Shown piece by piece: positions 1-12,609 of a stretch of 64,000 nucleotides of DNA. The notes beneath the pieces are model-generated. The model ran no database searches, was not told the DNA's origin, and worked only from the letters and a program-made list of their open reading frames with translations. Position 1 is the first letter of the stretch. Every line of letters starts with the position of its first letter. The stretch lies in assembly GCA_026874595.1 (NCBI GenBank), contig CM049317.1, positions 22,270,882 to 22,334,881 on the forward strand, given 5' to 3'. The DNA is from Sipunculus nudus. Lineage: Eukaryota; Annelida; Sipuncula; Golfingiida; Sipunculidae. Both the position numbers and the translations under genes were made by a program.

Positions 1-721
1 TGTGAACAGTGTCACAACTCGCTAAGTTTACCGAATTAGCAGCAAGTTTCTGTCAATATGTGAACACCTCAAGTTAAGTAGGTTTGTATAACAAATATAA
101 CTTTGCATAAATTCCTTGTCTTTTAGATTTCATTTGATGTTACGACCTTTCGAGATGATAGACTGCTTTAAATAATGGTGACGTATATTTTTAGGGAGTT
201 TCAAATCTGCTGTAGTCCGTGGAAATTAAGGCTAGATTTTAATGCATTTACTGAAATAAAAAATATCGAGCATTGTCCACAAATATCGGCAGGAGTTTCT
301 AGTTTCTGGTTGACTCTGTAGAAACCTTTCACACAGATATGTACAATTCAGTATAAATGAGCGATAATACGAGAATGTTTTAGATGTACGGGCTGTCTTG
401 GTTCTATAAAGATTCAGTATCCGCTTTCCAGCACAGCCAATATCCCATCTTTCATGGGTTCATACTAGCAGTCATCTTGATATGTTCTTTAAAAGGATAA
501 TGCAGGCCTATCATTCACCAAACTAAACATTACAGCCTTTTTATAATTCGAGAATTAAAAAAAGTTTTGCATTATTTTTGTTAATATATACATATATATA
601 TATATGTAAAACAATTCTTGACTGTAAGTTTTCAACGTTAAAGCATATATTGAAATTCATGGACATTTAAAATATGTATACAAAATTTGACTGTGTTTAA
701 GATATCAAACTTCTCTTGCAG
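1..721. other. AT-rich noncoding stretch, probably intronic
   Basis: No coding segment is recognisable on either strand. It holds a short TA tract near 588-606 and ends in a polypyrimidine-rich splice acceptor (TTCTCTTGCAG). It is therefore probably an intron of the gene whose last exon follows. Confidence 0.4.
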
Positions 722-851
722 AATGATGGCTGATAATAATCCACCAAGGGGATCAAAGGAAAAGAAACCCGAAGGAAAGAGGAGACCAGCCGTCAGTGCA
801 AAAGTTAAAAATTGCTATGAGAGACTGAGAGACTTTGGAAATGGAGTTTAG
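722..851 (+). CDS. Terminal coding exon of a gene that begins upstream of the window
   Basis: A good acceptor (TTCTCTTGCAG) ends at 721. After one leading base the frame runs ATG ATG GCT and stays open for 42 codons to a TAG at 849-851. The peptide is short, hydrophilic and basic, with a Lys/Arg/Pro-rich first half containing GSKEKKPEGKRRP and a C-terminus ending in RDFGNGV. A canonical AATAAA lies about 115 bases after the stop (966-971), which fits a last exon with a short 3' UTR. The earlier exons are not visible and the family is not recognised. The two ATGs may be internal methionines or, less likely, the start of a 42-residue protein whose leader exon is noncoding. Confidence 0.5.
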
Positions 852-965
852 AGTGTTGATTTGATTGTAGACTTCTGAGCAACACACACACATACATATA
901 TTTATATATGTATGTGACAATGTATTTCTTTAATGTTTATTGAATGAAGTTGTACGACTCGTAAA

Positions 966-971
966 AATAAA
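966..971 (+). promoter_or_regulatory. Poly(A) signal AATAAA
   Basis: Canonical hexamer 115 bases downstream of the stop codon of the terminal exon at 722-851. Confidence 0.5.
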
Positions 972-2129
972 ATAATCCGCACACATTTGTTACTGATACT
1001 TCACTGTCAGATGTGATTACTATTTAACCACTCTGCTTTAACTTGATTTACAAATTTAATATGTGTAGCTGTAAGGTCATTGAACTATTACTTGGGCTTC
1101 ATATTGCACAGAATTTTTATATAAGTATTATATCTATTATCGAATGATCTGATAGTAACTAGTGTTAAGCACAAATATAATATATGGTTTTCCTTTAGTT
1201 TAGTCATACAATATATTAAAAATAGTTCAGGCAGATTAATACTGCATTTTGTCTCAACATTTTTATTTTAGGTGTGTTTGCAAAGTTTTCAATAAGAGCA
1301 GGCTATTTTCACCTGCTATTCATGTCCCTTGATCGAGCGTCTCCGAAATGATTATTATACATTTAATATAAGTGTACATGATAAACTAAGCCGGTTGTAT
1401 TTCCCCCTTAGAATCACGTACATGTATCTTGAATCTTATTGAATCCCCTGTGTTTTTTATCTGCAGCCATTTTAATTTTGAATGAATAGATAAAAAAAAT
1501 ATACTCTGTATGATGTTTTGCATACAATATTTTTAGAAATGTAAATAAACGTTTTTTTAATTAAATTGGTTGCTTCTTTCTTATAATGAAAAGTTTTGAA
1601 TTTCCGCTTTAGCCTGTTATTTACGAAAATATTATGTAAATGGTTGACATTCTTTAAAGACAAGCAGTGTGAATTTCTTATACACTACCTCTAGTACTAG
1701 GCCCCCTTCCTAAGGTGTGAAACAGGTATTACAAATAGTTCAACTGAAAATTCTGAACCTTTATTAACGCTTATTGTGTCCCTCCCATAATATGTAAAAT
1801 TACATCCCACATCCCGCTAAATCCATAAAATGACAAAAATTACTTTAAAATACTGGTTTCGAGATTGTACAATTTCATTGTAAATCAGTGTCATAATACA
1901 TTATGTTGTAAAATAACACAAAGGAGTGATTGTAAAAAAAACTGTCAACTCTGCTGCCATTGCATTGTAATGTAAATTTACATCTTTTAACTGTGCATGT
2001 ATATAATTTCGATATTACATTAAAACAATCCTTTAGGACTTATAAATGGTTGTTAAATTAATGCTCAATTGATATATATTTACATAACGTATGCAGAAAC
2101 CCCCATTATATTTTCGTGTATAAATACAG
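972..2129. other. Intergenic AT-rich sequence
   Basis: Nothing recognisable in it. The short reverse-strand reading frame at 1472-1663 has AT-driven composition and no splice or family support. A noncoding first exon or promoter of the downstream GTPase gene should lie here, but I cannot place it. Confidence 0.3.
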
Positions 2130-5100
2130 GAATGGCAGTGCAGATTTTGAAACTGAAAGGGAAACAGTCTACGCAACTTGAACTTGATAAAAGGGCTTTA
2201 AGAAGCGTTCTGGTCAAAGTCGGAAGTTTACCAGTCATCGTTATTTCAATCGCGGGGGAATACAGGACAGGAAAGTCGTTTATCTTAAATTTTCTTTTAA
2301 GGTACTTGCAGGCACGGGTAAGTAATATACGTAAAAGTATATGATGTCTTAATTTATATTGCTCTTATTTTTCGATTCTTTAATAAGAGCATTTCTATTT
2401 CATTGTAATTAAATTTCTTTACACTCCATGAATGTTATTAACTCGCAATTTAGTGATATATTTCTTATAATGAGATTAAAAAGATTGTAAATATATATGG
2501 TGACGATTATAAATATACAAAATATTTTAAACCTTGTTATCCGATTTTAATACAAGTTAACTGGAATGTATACTTCAGGCGAATGGTTCAACCAGCACAT
2601 GGCTGAGGGACAAGAATCTACCCCTGAAAGGTTTTCAGTGGGCACCTGGATCTCAAAGAACCACTCTTGGGATCTTCCTTTGGAGCAAGCCTTTCATTAT
2701 TACTCTAGAGAATGGCCGAAAGGTGAAGTTTCTTTGAGTTTAAGCGAGATAACCATCTTGTTTGATAATTTGTAAAAATCAATTACTTTTCTGTTTTCTG
2801 GATCTAGGCCGGGGTGTTACTAGTGGACACACAAGGTTTATTTGATGACAAAACAACGCCTGAATATTCAGCAATTTTGTTTGCATTTAGCACGTTGATT
2901 AGTTCAATTCAGGTAGGATATTCGACATAATTCCAAAAGAGTTGGCAATAATTATAAACCTTTTTTTCCATAAATACACAACTGTTTTTGTGAAAATCAA
3001 CATGGAAAATGTGTAAATTTATACATAGGTTTACAATGTCATGAGACATATTGGAGAGGATCATCTGAAGTATTTGGAGGTAAGTTCATGATACTATCCT
3101 ATCAACAGATACCCTTTCTACGTATTATTATAAAGAAAGGTAGATTGTAATGTAAGAAATCATAAATTTTTCTCTCACCTGTACAATATATATACTTTTG
3201 CAGTCTTATACAGAATACGGAAGAATGATTATTGATGAATGTTTCGGGAAGAGGACCAATACCCCTTTCAAGGTAATGGTGTTCCTCTTTTTCATTATTC
3301 GACACTTCACTATTTCTGCATTTCAGTCAAATAGAAAGAATTTTCAAAGAAATACATATGAATGTATATGATCATATATTTATGCTAGCGCCTAGTTTTC
3401 CTAGTGAGAGATTGGACTGACCCAGAAAGGTATAGATATGGGAAAGACGGCGGGAGTGGATATATACATCACAAGCTTACGGTATGTTTCTTTAAATGTT
3501 AAAAATGAAATATTCTAATCATAATTTTGCACATGAACAACCGATGTACTGGAGATACTTAGCCCTTCATTCCGGTTTATATGGTAACGTGAATAAACAG
3601 TATATAAGCTGTATTTAAACCGAAAAGAGAATATGATATCATGTTTAGAGATGCGAATAAAACAAAGATAATTCTGCGTGCATATAGTCAAAGTAAATAA
3701 AATTGTAAAAATAAAAAGAAATAAAAATTTTATTTTTTTTGTTTAAACCGTGACGGTGCTGGGCTTGGTAGCTAAATATCAAATTTGAATTGATTCATTA
3801 TATTATTTATCTTGAGACATTTATAACCCAATATAAACATTTCAAAATCAAAGTTTAATCAATGGTCTTCAGTGGCATTCTGACACTGTGAGTTGCATTA
3901 TGACAATATCCTTACGCCATACATTTGAGGTGTAGTATAGTTTTGACTCTTGGTAATTATCTACGGAATACCCTGTTTAAAAATGAATACAATATATTTC
4001 AAATATTACACCTAACACTTAAAGTTTTATTGGTTTATGAGGTTTATTCTTTCATAACATGTTGATGAAAAGCTGAACTTGAGCCGGTCCACGACCCCTG
4101 TTCACCTAATTTTTCGTGATTGTCTCTACATAAGATAATCTTGCCAAACAAAACTAGCACCAATAGCAGAAAGAGGAAAATGTGTTATTTTTGGTACCCT
4201 TCCTGCTTTCGATATATATTATTACTTTACGGCCTGGTCGACATGTCTCATATGTACCCTAGGTTCATGGCGTCCAACAATTGATATGGATATGAAGTAA
4301 TGCTACGTAACAGTGAAGCGCTGCGCGAGGAGAATACAAACCTCACTGTAAAAAGGAATCGGTAGCTTTATTATTGTTCAAGTGAATATGGGTGCCTGTT
4401 TTGTGAATCCCGTCTATTATGACGTCATCCCTATTCGCTGCCATATCCATCTCATAGATCAGTGGCAACGTGTCATTACAGAATAAACGTGTTAAACTCA
4501 TAAAATGGTTTTAAAGTGTTTACAGGAAAACAGAATAATATAAGCTATTATTGCAAGTAGAGTTAATTTCGCTTTATCCTCTTTCTGCCCTTGGAGCAAA
4601 GCGTGTTGACGTTCTTTGCCTATAAAAAATATTCGCAAAAAACAGGTAGACAGGTGGTGGAATGGACTACAGCTAAGTTATGTTAAAAACAATTCACGCT
4701 TTTGGATTAACTCGGAGCGTTAAATAGTTAAGTGTCAATATACATGAAATGTCTTCAGGTGTCTAGCAGCCAACCAATGCCATTGCGCAGGGTACGGGAA
4801 AATATAAAAGGTTCATTTCACCATCTGGAATGTTTCCTGATGCCTACTCCGGGGTTAAAAGCAAGTGAAAATTACATATCTGATTCTGAGGACGATGATT
4901 CGCCTGAAGATTTCTCAGGAAAGCTGACAGGTATATAAAAACGTTCATAAATTCTTGAAAACCTTCCCTTAAAGGCCTTCTTTCTTTCTCATACGGTTAT
5001 ATATATTTAATATTTGATTGAGTTCTTATAAGATTTTATCGTGTCATTTCCATTTGTCTCTAATGTTTTGTTCAATATCTTAATTGTTGATATCAGAGCT

Positions 5101-7553
5101 GGAGTCAAGATTTGTGAGGCGGCTTGATGAACTTATGGAATTCCTGATGGACCAAGAACTCGCTCGAATCAGACTTGAGACCTCAATCAATATTACTGGC
5201 CACGATTTATTTGAACTGGTAACGGTAAGGCATATCTGAATATTGATAGGCAGATGATAGCATTTATGTAGGTTAATTAGGAGAGAAGATGAGACCACGG
5301 ATCTTCTGCAGCGGTCATCTGGCTATCATCCGAGAGCATTTGCAAATATCTAAGAATCTTGTTTAAGATATTTCTATGTATCTTATGTTTCAGAAACTAA
5401 TACCATATTTTGGTTCTGCAAATCTTCCGAGGCCTGGACTGACAGCAGAGGTAAAGTTTATACGTTTTATGCTTTGACCTAGTTTCAAGCATTAAGTAAA
5501 AAAGATCCAAGGCGCTGGGGTTTTTTCCTGTTTATTGGGGTACCGTTAATGCATTATACAAAACTAATATTTATAAAAGGTTAACTGAAAAGGTAAACAA
5601 ATTTAAAGTAATATACTTACGTTCTATTCTAATCATTGTCATAGGAGCTGATTCACAGCTATAATTCATCACTTGTGAATGAAGCACTGGAACAGTTCAG
5701 AAGATCGAGTAACGTGAGATTGAATATTTCTTTCCTTCCTTTTTGTCGTCTTCTTTGACACACATAGGGCGGGATTTACTTTGGTTTGAGTATCACTTTT
5801 ACTTCTTATTAAAAAAAAAAAAGAAAAACGTTATTTGTTTAATTTTAATTTCGGAAAAGCAGAAAGTACAAACACATCCGCGGATCGATTCCAGTGAATA
5901 CCAAGCTAAGCTGGATGCGGACGCTGAGTGTGTTGCAAAGTTCTTTCAGAGAAAAGTCCGTGGAAATGCGGTGGAAGCGGAACAGTCAACAAAGGAACTA
6001 AAAATGGCACTCAATAGGCTTATCAGAAAACAAGTTTCGTTTTTTGAAAATGAACTTCTGAAGCAAAGGGTAATATATCATGTCAATAAATAGAATATGC
6101 AAACACAAATATGGAAGTTGGAGGATTTGTTCCAATGTAGCATTGATTTTAACAGTAATAAAAAGTTAAACTTCTCAAAGATAAAGTGAAATTGATAAAC
6201 GCCATGCCAAGCTATTGTCGTTATATAAAAATTAGTGAGAAGCAATGAAAAAAGGCGATTACTTTCTTTTACCTTTTTTGGTTATGTTCCCTGTAGATAC
6301 CTAGTGGCCTTGCGACAATCGAGCGATGTATGGTTGTTATAACACGCACGCCATTTTATTTGAGAAAGGAACCGATTATAACTATCATTTGCATGAAATC
6401 GTCTCCTTGACTGTTATCAGAATCTTCTACAAAATATTTAAACGTTTGAGAAAAGCATGCTGTGTTTATAATGTGAATGTTATCTTCATTCATGAGTAGA
6501 GATTCGGTGTTATAACTGTATACTATATTGTTGAATTTTCGTTCAAAATGTTTAAGTTAAAAGCACTCGATCAATGTGACAGAAGACGGTGACTGTCACA
6601 TTAAAAGACTTGTTACTAACATTGGTCACTGAACGTATCTTGGTACTGGTTAATTCTTTGGATCTATCTTAACGTTGACATAATCTTAAGTTTTACTCGT
6701 CATATTTAATATATCCATTCTATATAAAAAAGGAGAATGACATGAGGTTGTGTCGCGAGAGCGTAACAGAATGCATCAAAATATATGAAGAAGCAATGGG
6801 AAAGGTTTTTATGATATTTATCTATCTTCTGCCTGTCATCTTTCGGTATTTTCGCCACCGTTCTTCATCAAAACAAAATTGTAATATTCACATATGCTTC
6901 TTTACCTTTCTTCAGTTCATTAGAGGGCGGTCTTAAATGTCGAAACCGAAGGTGCAACAGAGACATGTCATGTTGCACGTTACTGATAGAATAATTTTTT
7001 GAATTACAGGTAACATTGAGCCAAGCTACACCGGAAAGAATGCTCGCGAGGCATCATAAACAATGCCTCCATGACGCAGTTATAGCTTTCCAAGAGCAAA
7101 CACGGGATTCCCCAGTTAACAAATGGCCATTTTTACGCGAATTAGAAGAAAAGATTTTACAGCTGTTTGATAATGTCAAACATGACAATAATTTGATCAG
7201 ACTGAGAGAGGTGTGTATGCGTACTCCTTTGTCTAGAGATGTTAATGTTATTTCCGAACAATTGCGATCTCAATATTAAACTAAATGCTTTAAACTGTTT
7301 ACAGGAGAGAGAAAGGGAAAGGAGACAATCAAACTTGTCCACCAACATAAACCTTGGAGTTGGGCCGATAGGTAGCATGGTTTTCCAGGAGGGCAATTAC
7401 CTAAGATCAATTATGAATGATAGACCATCAAACCTATTTGCCGGCACATATGCGGCAGCTTGGTTCAGAAGTAACATGGCTTTCCAGGGAGAGATGGATG
7501 AGAGATGGATAAAAGAATTAATGTTAGCAATGTACTTACAGGAAGAAGATTAA
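2130..7553 (+). CDS. Atlastin/GBP-like large GTPase, 14 exons, 609 residues
   Basis: Exons by splice phase: 2130-2317 (ATG at 2132), 2557-2727, 2808-2912, 3029-3079, 3204-3272, 3389-3481, 4759-4930, 5097-5224, 5394-5450, 5645-5713, 5863-6069, 6733-6804, 7010-7210 and 7305-7553. They join in one frame to 609 residues ending in TAA. Visible motifs are the P-loop GEYRTGKS at about 42-49, a candidate switch Thr in VGTW near 92, DTQG at 126-129 and the RD guanine motif in LVRDW at 201-202. The order [12 protein letters not shown], then [11 protein letters not shown], then SYTEYGR matches atlastins more closely than GBPs. Residues about 283-527 are predicted helical middle-domain sequence. Atlastins normally end in two transmembrane helices and an amphipathic tail; I see no hydrophobic hairpin, and the last exon encodes a polar tail ending LQEED. 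An acidic [11 protein letters not shown] insert lies near 265-275. The exon 2 donor (GAA|GTTTCT) was chosen because it keeps phase; the stronger GTGAAG site five bases upstream does not. The exon 12 acceptor is weak. An extra N-terminal exon is possible. Family known; membrane-independent role inferred. Confidence 0.88.
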
Positions 7554-7712
7554 AACTTGATGGTAACTTTTTACATTCTGTCTGAACCAAGTAAGCTCCT
7601 ATTTATACAGGGAAAATTTTTAGTTGACGTTTGATTTTAAATACCTGTAAAGAAATACTTTATGACTCTGAACTACTTGTTTCTACTGTACCTTCACCAG
7701 ATGTGGAATATA

Positions 7713-7718
7713 AATAAA
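7713..7718 (+). promoter_or_regulatory. Poly(A) signal of the GTPase gene
   Basis: AATAAA lies 160 bases after the TAA of the last exon, within AT-rich 3' UTR-like sequence. Confidence 0.6.
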
Positions 7719-7739
7719 TGTTGTATCACCTTTAGCATA

Positions 7740-8496
7740 ATATTACAAGAAGTATCGTGTAAAATCAGACTGATACAAAAAGACATATTTACATATACAT
7801 TGAATCTTGCAAAAGTAAGCAGTGTTATCTAAATGTAAAATATCGACGTAAGATGATAGATATTCGAATGTACATTCACAGTCGTCGTTACTTCCAAACG
7901 GTTTCCATAATTGATATTAATAATTCACACAGAAGTTGCATGTTATATGACAACTGCAAGTAGGATATGACAGAGGAGCGTGTTGTTTGTTGCTTTTCTG
8001 TCGCACGTACTCGTTATATGCATACGTTCTATTTGATTCAACATATAATTCAGCAACATGTATCCACACACATTATATCAATCTCTGTATGCTGGTTTTT
8101 TAGGTCTTCATGTGTACACACTTCGCAAAATGTTTCAAGCAGGATTAATATTCATCGATGTGCGAATACTGTTCATAATCCGCCTTTATATATGCTTGAG
8201 TGGGATTCATTTTTCCCCTGAGATATTAAGACATTTCCCTGAACAATGTTTATTTAAAAAAAATCGTAGATCGGTGAAGATTACACTGGCAAGATCTTAT
8301 CTGGCAAGACTATTCCTTGTGACTGGTCGGGATGACTGTCGAAGAAAGCCTCAAACACATCTTATGACCACACCAGAGTTTCCCTAATGACACCTAGCTT
8401 AGGTGCCACATGGTGCGTATTCACAATTTCAAGGCGAAAAATGCTGGACAAAATAAATCTGCAAAGCCACATAACATATGTTATCCAAGTGGTCCT
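7740..8496. other. Gene-free intergenic sequence
   Basis: Two overlapping forward reading frames of 84 and 109 codons (7967-8387) lack family resemblance, splice support or repeat identity. I see no other signal here. Confidence 0.3.
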
Positions 8497-9361
8497 GCCT
8501 AGATAAATGCAGGTTGGACAAAATAGTATCCATCCGATTGAAGTCTCAACAAGTGATTATATGCACAATTTGGCCTCTGTGTGACTCAAGACTGATATTT
8601 ATACACATATGTACTTAAAATTTGAGCTAAATTGAGATTGAGCGATTGAGCAAGGTCATTTAACCTGCAGTCGATCATACACAGGGGATGTTTAAATCAC
8701 AGATTTACTTTTACTCGTGTTTACGAAATTTGATATAAAGTCTTTCATTTGACATAACAATCTCTGTGAGTTTTCTTTACAAGGTATAAAAAAAATCTTA
8801 ATGTACTTAAAGTCTGATGGGTGTATAAACTTAACAGGAATGTTTACTTTAAGTCCTTCAAGGTAGTACTACGTAATAATTTCTTGAATTATAGGAGCTA
8901 AACAAGCGGTAAAAGATAGTAAAATGCTCTGACATGCCACGTATCAGACCATAGGGCAAATGTATGTATGTCGCCTGGGCCCTACCTTCTGTTTGTAATT
9001 TTCTGATAACCTGGTCTGTCCTTAATGCATTAACATTATATATTGAGACCTTTATTACTCTCAGTTGAGAGGATGATTATAATACAGGACATGACCTGGA
9101 TCGCAATTTATGCATTTCTCACCTGATACGGTAAAAAACCTGGGTATCTCTCATAAAGGTGAACAGAATAGTTTGCAGGACCATTTGAAGAGCAAAGTTA
9201 ATGAAATAAAAGATTGGCAACAAGCAATGTTTTCAAAGGTAAGACAAGATGAGGTCATCTTACGGAAAACAAAGGGATATAAAGATCCATTTGATATCAA
9301 AGCATCCGACAGAGGAATAGAGGAAATTTCCACAGGTTGCCTGATAAAACTACAGACATAG
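8497..9361 (+). repeat. Diverged tandem duplication, unit A
   Basis: Unit A opens with a stretch reading GGACAAAATAGTATCCATCC, which recurs at 9806 as GGACAAAATAGTATTCATCC. Homology continues through the unit. Shared blocks include TTGACATAA, TGTTTACGA and an ATAAAAG/TTGGCAACAA block near the end (9208 in A, 10554 in B). The offset grows from about 1,294 to 1,345 bases because of indels. Unit A ends with an 83-codon open frame at 9110-9361 that is hydrophilic and unrecognised, starting MHFSPDTVKN. The matching part of unit B has lost the frame, so I treat this as repeat sequence rather than a gene. Confidence 0.6.
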
Positions 9362-9790
9362 TCTCACAGGAGATATATAGATCAGAAAGAGAGAGAAAAG
9401 CTTGACAACAGATGGTATATTTGACAAATCCTCCCTACTCAGGATAGAACAGAAATCATCAAGTAGACGCAAGATTTAGGTACACGAAAAGACATGGACA
9501 CCTTGTTCAGTTTCTTATTTAGTCTTTATCGAATGCAGTAAAATTCCGATAACACCACCATCTGCAGAACTAAAAATTGTGCTAATGTAAGCGAGATTTC
9601 GTGGTACGGGGATGGCCATATTGATACACTGCACCAGTAAAAACACATTGCATACATACATTGACAGCGCTGCGGTGCCCTCTTGAAACCTAGTTGAAGT
9701 GGTGCATATTGCGCATTGACAAGTTACAGCGTCATGTATCAGACTAATAAAGTTTCTCAGTTGAATACTATATTCGATCTCTGTTTTTTT

Positions 9791-10640
9791 TGCCTAGTCA
9801 AATGTTAGTTGGACAAAATAGTATTCATCCGATTATGGTTTGATCAGCTGGTCATTATCTTAATATAGCCTGTATTTACAATTCATAAATGCTATATATA
9901 CAAATAAGTGAAAGGAATTTAAAATAACTGAGACTGAGCAATCGACATATGGGCATAAGCCTACAATCAATGGATGGACAAGTTAAGATCATCCTACCGA
10001 CGACGAATGTTCTAAACCTGTTTTTTTGTACTTGTGTTTAAGAAGGAATGTAGATACGTTAGACCAAACATTGACATAAAATTCTCTGTAATTCTTGTTT
10101 ACGAGATATAAACAACATTTAATAATTTATATGAGATTATTCCTACTTCAGTGGTAAAAACTAAAAGAAGTGTTTATTTTAATTCCTCCAAGTTTCTCTT
10201 TGTAGCAACCATTAGCTTCTTAAAATATAGGATCTAGACAACGACTTAAAGAGAGTAACATTCAAGACATGCGCCGTATCCCAAGATCAAGATATGGATC
10301 TATCGCAATGACTCAACCATCTTTTACAATTTACTGGTAACCTGAGGGCCCTAAATGCATTTATATTTGTTATCGAGGCACTTAAAACTCTCAAATGACA
10401 GAATGTCGAATTTACAAGTTTAAAAAAAAGATTGATGATCCTTTATGGCAATTGATCATGTCTCGTCTGACATTATCAAATTCCCTGTTACCTTTCATCA
10501 AGCTGAGTTTGCGTCAACAATTTGCAGAGCTATTTAAATAGCAAAGTATATGGCATAAAAGTTGGCAACAAACCTTTATTGCTAAAACATGAGAGAATGA
10601 TGTCATCATACCGGTATGAAATGGATACAAATTACCTTTG
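9791..10640 (+). repeat. Diverged tandem duplication, unit B
   Basis: Second copy of the unit at 8497-9361, in direct orientation, with many substitutions and small indels. It contains no open frame corresponding to the one in unit A. The 430 bases between the units (9362-9790) show no match elsewhere in the window and no gene. Confidence 0.6.
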
Positions 10641-10659
10641 GAATTTTAGCCATTCCATT

Positions 10660-11050
10660 AATTAAAGGCCCTGTCACACTTCTGCGTATCCTAATTCTTA
10701 TGAGCTGTGCATTGGCATTTTCCATACGCAGTCGTACGCACATTACGCACCACATATGAATCTCAATCGTTTTGTGTAAGTTTAAAGTACGCAGGCATGC
10801 GCACAGTACGGCCCAGTACACCAGACAGTTTTAAGCATGCACAAAACTACGCTGCGTACGCTGTTACACAGGTAAGTTAAACATACGCAGCGCATCGGTC
10901 GTTCATCGGTCGAGCGCGGCATGAGTACGCTATGTGTTCGTGGGGTATAAGCGGTTCATACGCAGTAATACGCTGACCTCCCGGCATGCACCCCGTCAGC
11001 GTATGAGCCGAGTATTTTGCACGTATACATGGCATACTTACAGGGCAGAT
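10660..11050. repeat. GC-richer block dense in TACGC/GCGTA words
   Basis: This ~390-bp block is sharply richer in CpG than its surroundings and carries many TACGCA, GCGTAC and GCATGC words on both strands. The left boundary reads GGCCCTGTCACAC and a GCCCTGT on the reverse strand lies near the right boundary (11040-11046). This could be a weak terminal inverted repeat of a small DNA element. The 71-88 codon frames inside it run in several frames at once and are not credible genes. Confidence 0.35.
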
Positions 11051-11059
11051 ACAAAGTTC

Positions 11060-12119
11060 AATAGGTTGTATGATACCTATCTTTTTACGTGTCATGTAGC
11101 CTTTACTTATTTTTCAATGTGGTGTAATGACAAAGTAAAGGGGTTTAAAATATTAGGGAAGTGGAAACATATTCGGGAAGTGGATAAATATGTAATATAA
11201 CAAACTACGAAGTGTCATAGACGATTAAGACCCACACTTCAGAGAGAGGGGGTAATAGGGTACTTTGTCCCCTACCCCAAAAACTGAGTGTAACATTTCC
11301 CCCTGTAACCCTTAAAACAATAATATATGATTAATATATACAAGACAACCGTACTTGTAATATACGCTGCAGACAGAGAAAAAAGACATAAAAATATAAC
11401 CTGAAAACAGTGTACAACTTTATTTAATGTTGGTCACGCATATTTGATTAATTCCATATTATTTGAATGTATTATACTGTTTATCTGTACAAAATAAAGA
11501 TTATAAAGACACAAATTCTTACATATATACATACTTATTGACCGAAATGTATAATAATATAAAGATAAGGTGTATAGTTTTATTATATTAAGACGTCCGT
11601 ACCGATTATTTGACAACAAGGACTTCTGGTCAATATATATTGATATACACATTCAAATCATTCCGATTTGTGAAGTCTTGATTAATTAGTATTTCTTGAA
11701 GGGGGATTGGTAATATGCTGCATCTATACATTTAAACATTATCTTTCCTCCAATTATGGACAAAAATTTCATATTCGGTCCCAGTGACAAGTCTTACTAC
11801 AAATAAATTTAATTAAAACTCTTCATTGTCAGTATTAAATGAGGACTGGGGATTGTATAAGTCTAATAGGCTAAAGGCTGACAGTAAACATTTCAAAGTC
11901 ATTGTGACATATGAAGTCTGTTAAATCAGTTACAATGACATAACGTCAACATGATAATATTTCTGAAACGTAATTTTACAAAATCAATTTTATTTTAGAA
12001 TAAATACCTAAAATGTACACCGTAAGTATCATAAAATACGTCAACAGAAAAAAGACGATCCAACGAGGAAGCGAGAATAAGTTGTAAAGAATATATTTAA
12101 TTACTTCGAATCAAACATT
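11060..12119. other. Gene-free AT-rich sequence
   Basis: No exon, RNA gene or repeat match is seen. Short reverse frames (11434-11652) have low-complexity hydrophobic composition typical of AT-rich noncoding DNA. Confidence 0.3.
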
Positions 12120-12606
12120 TAATTCAATCCTTCAGGAGTGTACACAATTGTCTGCTACTAAATGGGTCACATTCAAGGTGATGATAACCATACAAAAGAC
12201 CCACATGCACACACAGCAGCAACTTATTTGAGACACACTGCATCAACTTCGTAGACCATTACTTTCTACATTAGACCCATGGAAACTTGTGATAACACGG
12301 TCCACAAACACATTTGGTGTCAGATCCATACAAGTAATTAGTGCCAAACTATGGAATGAACTTTCACCTGACCTCCGATGTTTGCAAGCTACATTCAAGA
12401 AGCTCTTCAAGTCCTCGTTGTTTAAGCAAGTGATTGATTAATTTTGACAGAAGTCTAGCGTAACATGAACTCATTGAAATATATTTATTTATTTATTTTT
12501 AATGTGAGTTCTGCTTTTTTAAATATGATTTGAATGCGCATAGAAACACATGTACTTTTTGCGAATACAAATGATTTCATAATAAAAATAATAATAAAAA
12601 AACTAA
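12120..12606 (+). mobile_element. 5'-truncated LINE: C-terminus of reverse-transcriptase ORF plus 3' UTR
   Basis: A frame open from 12241 to the TAA at 12438-12440 encodes the conserved C-terminal signature of Jockey/CR1-like LINE ORF2 proteins. It contains RSTNTFGVRS, SAKLWNELSPDLR and FKKLFKSSLFK, matching the family pattern 'TYG.RSF...APKLWN.LP..IR....F...LK..LF'. Upstream bases to about 12120 look like decayed ORF2 sequence with stops. The 3' UTR ends in AATAAAAATAATAATAAAAA near 12606, a simple-repeat tail typical of such LINEs. The catalytic reverse-transcriptase core and endonuclease are missing, so the copy is dead. Confidence 0.75.
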
Positions 12607-12609
12607 AAA

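Noticed and set aside
7967-8387. Forward frames of 84 and 109 codons
   Set aside because: Overlap in different frames, no family resemblance, no splice or poly(A) support.
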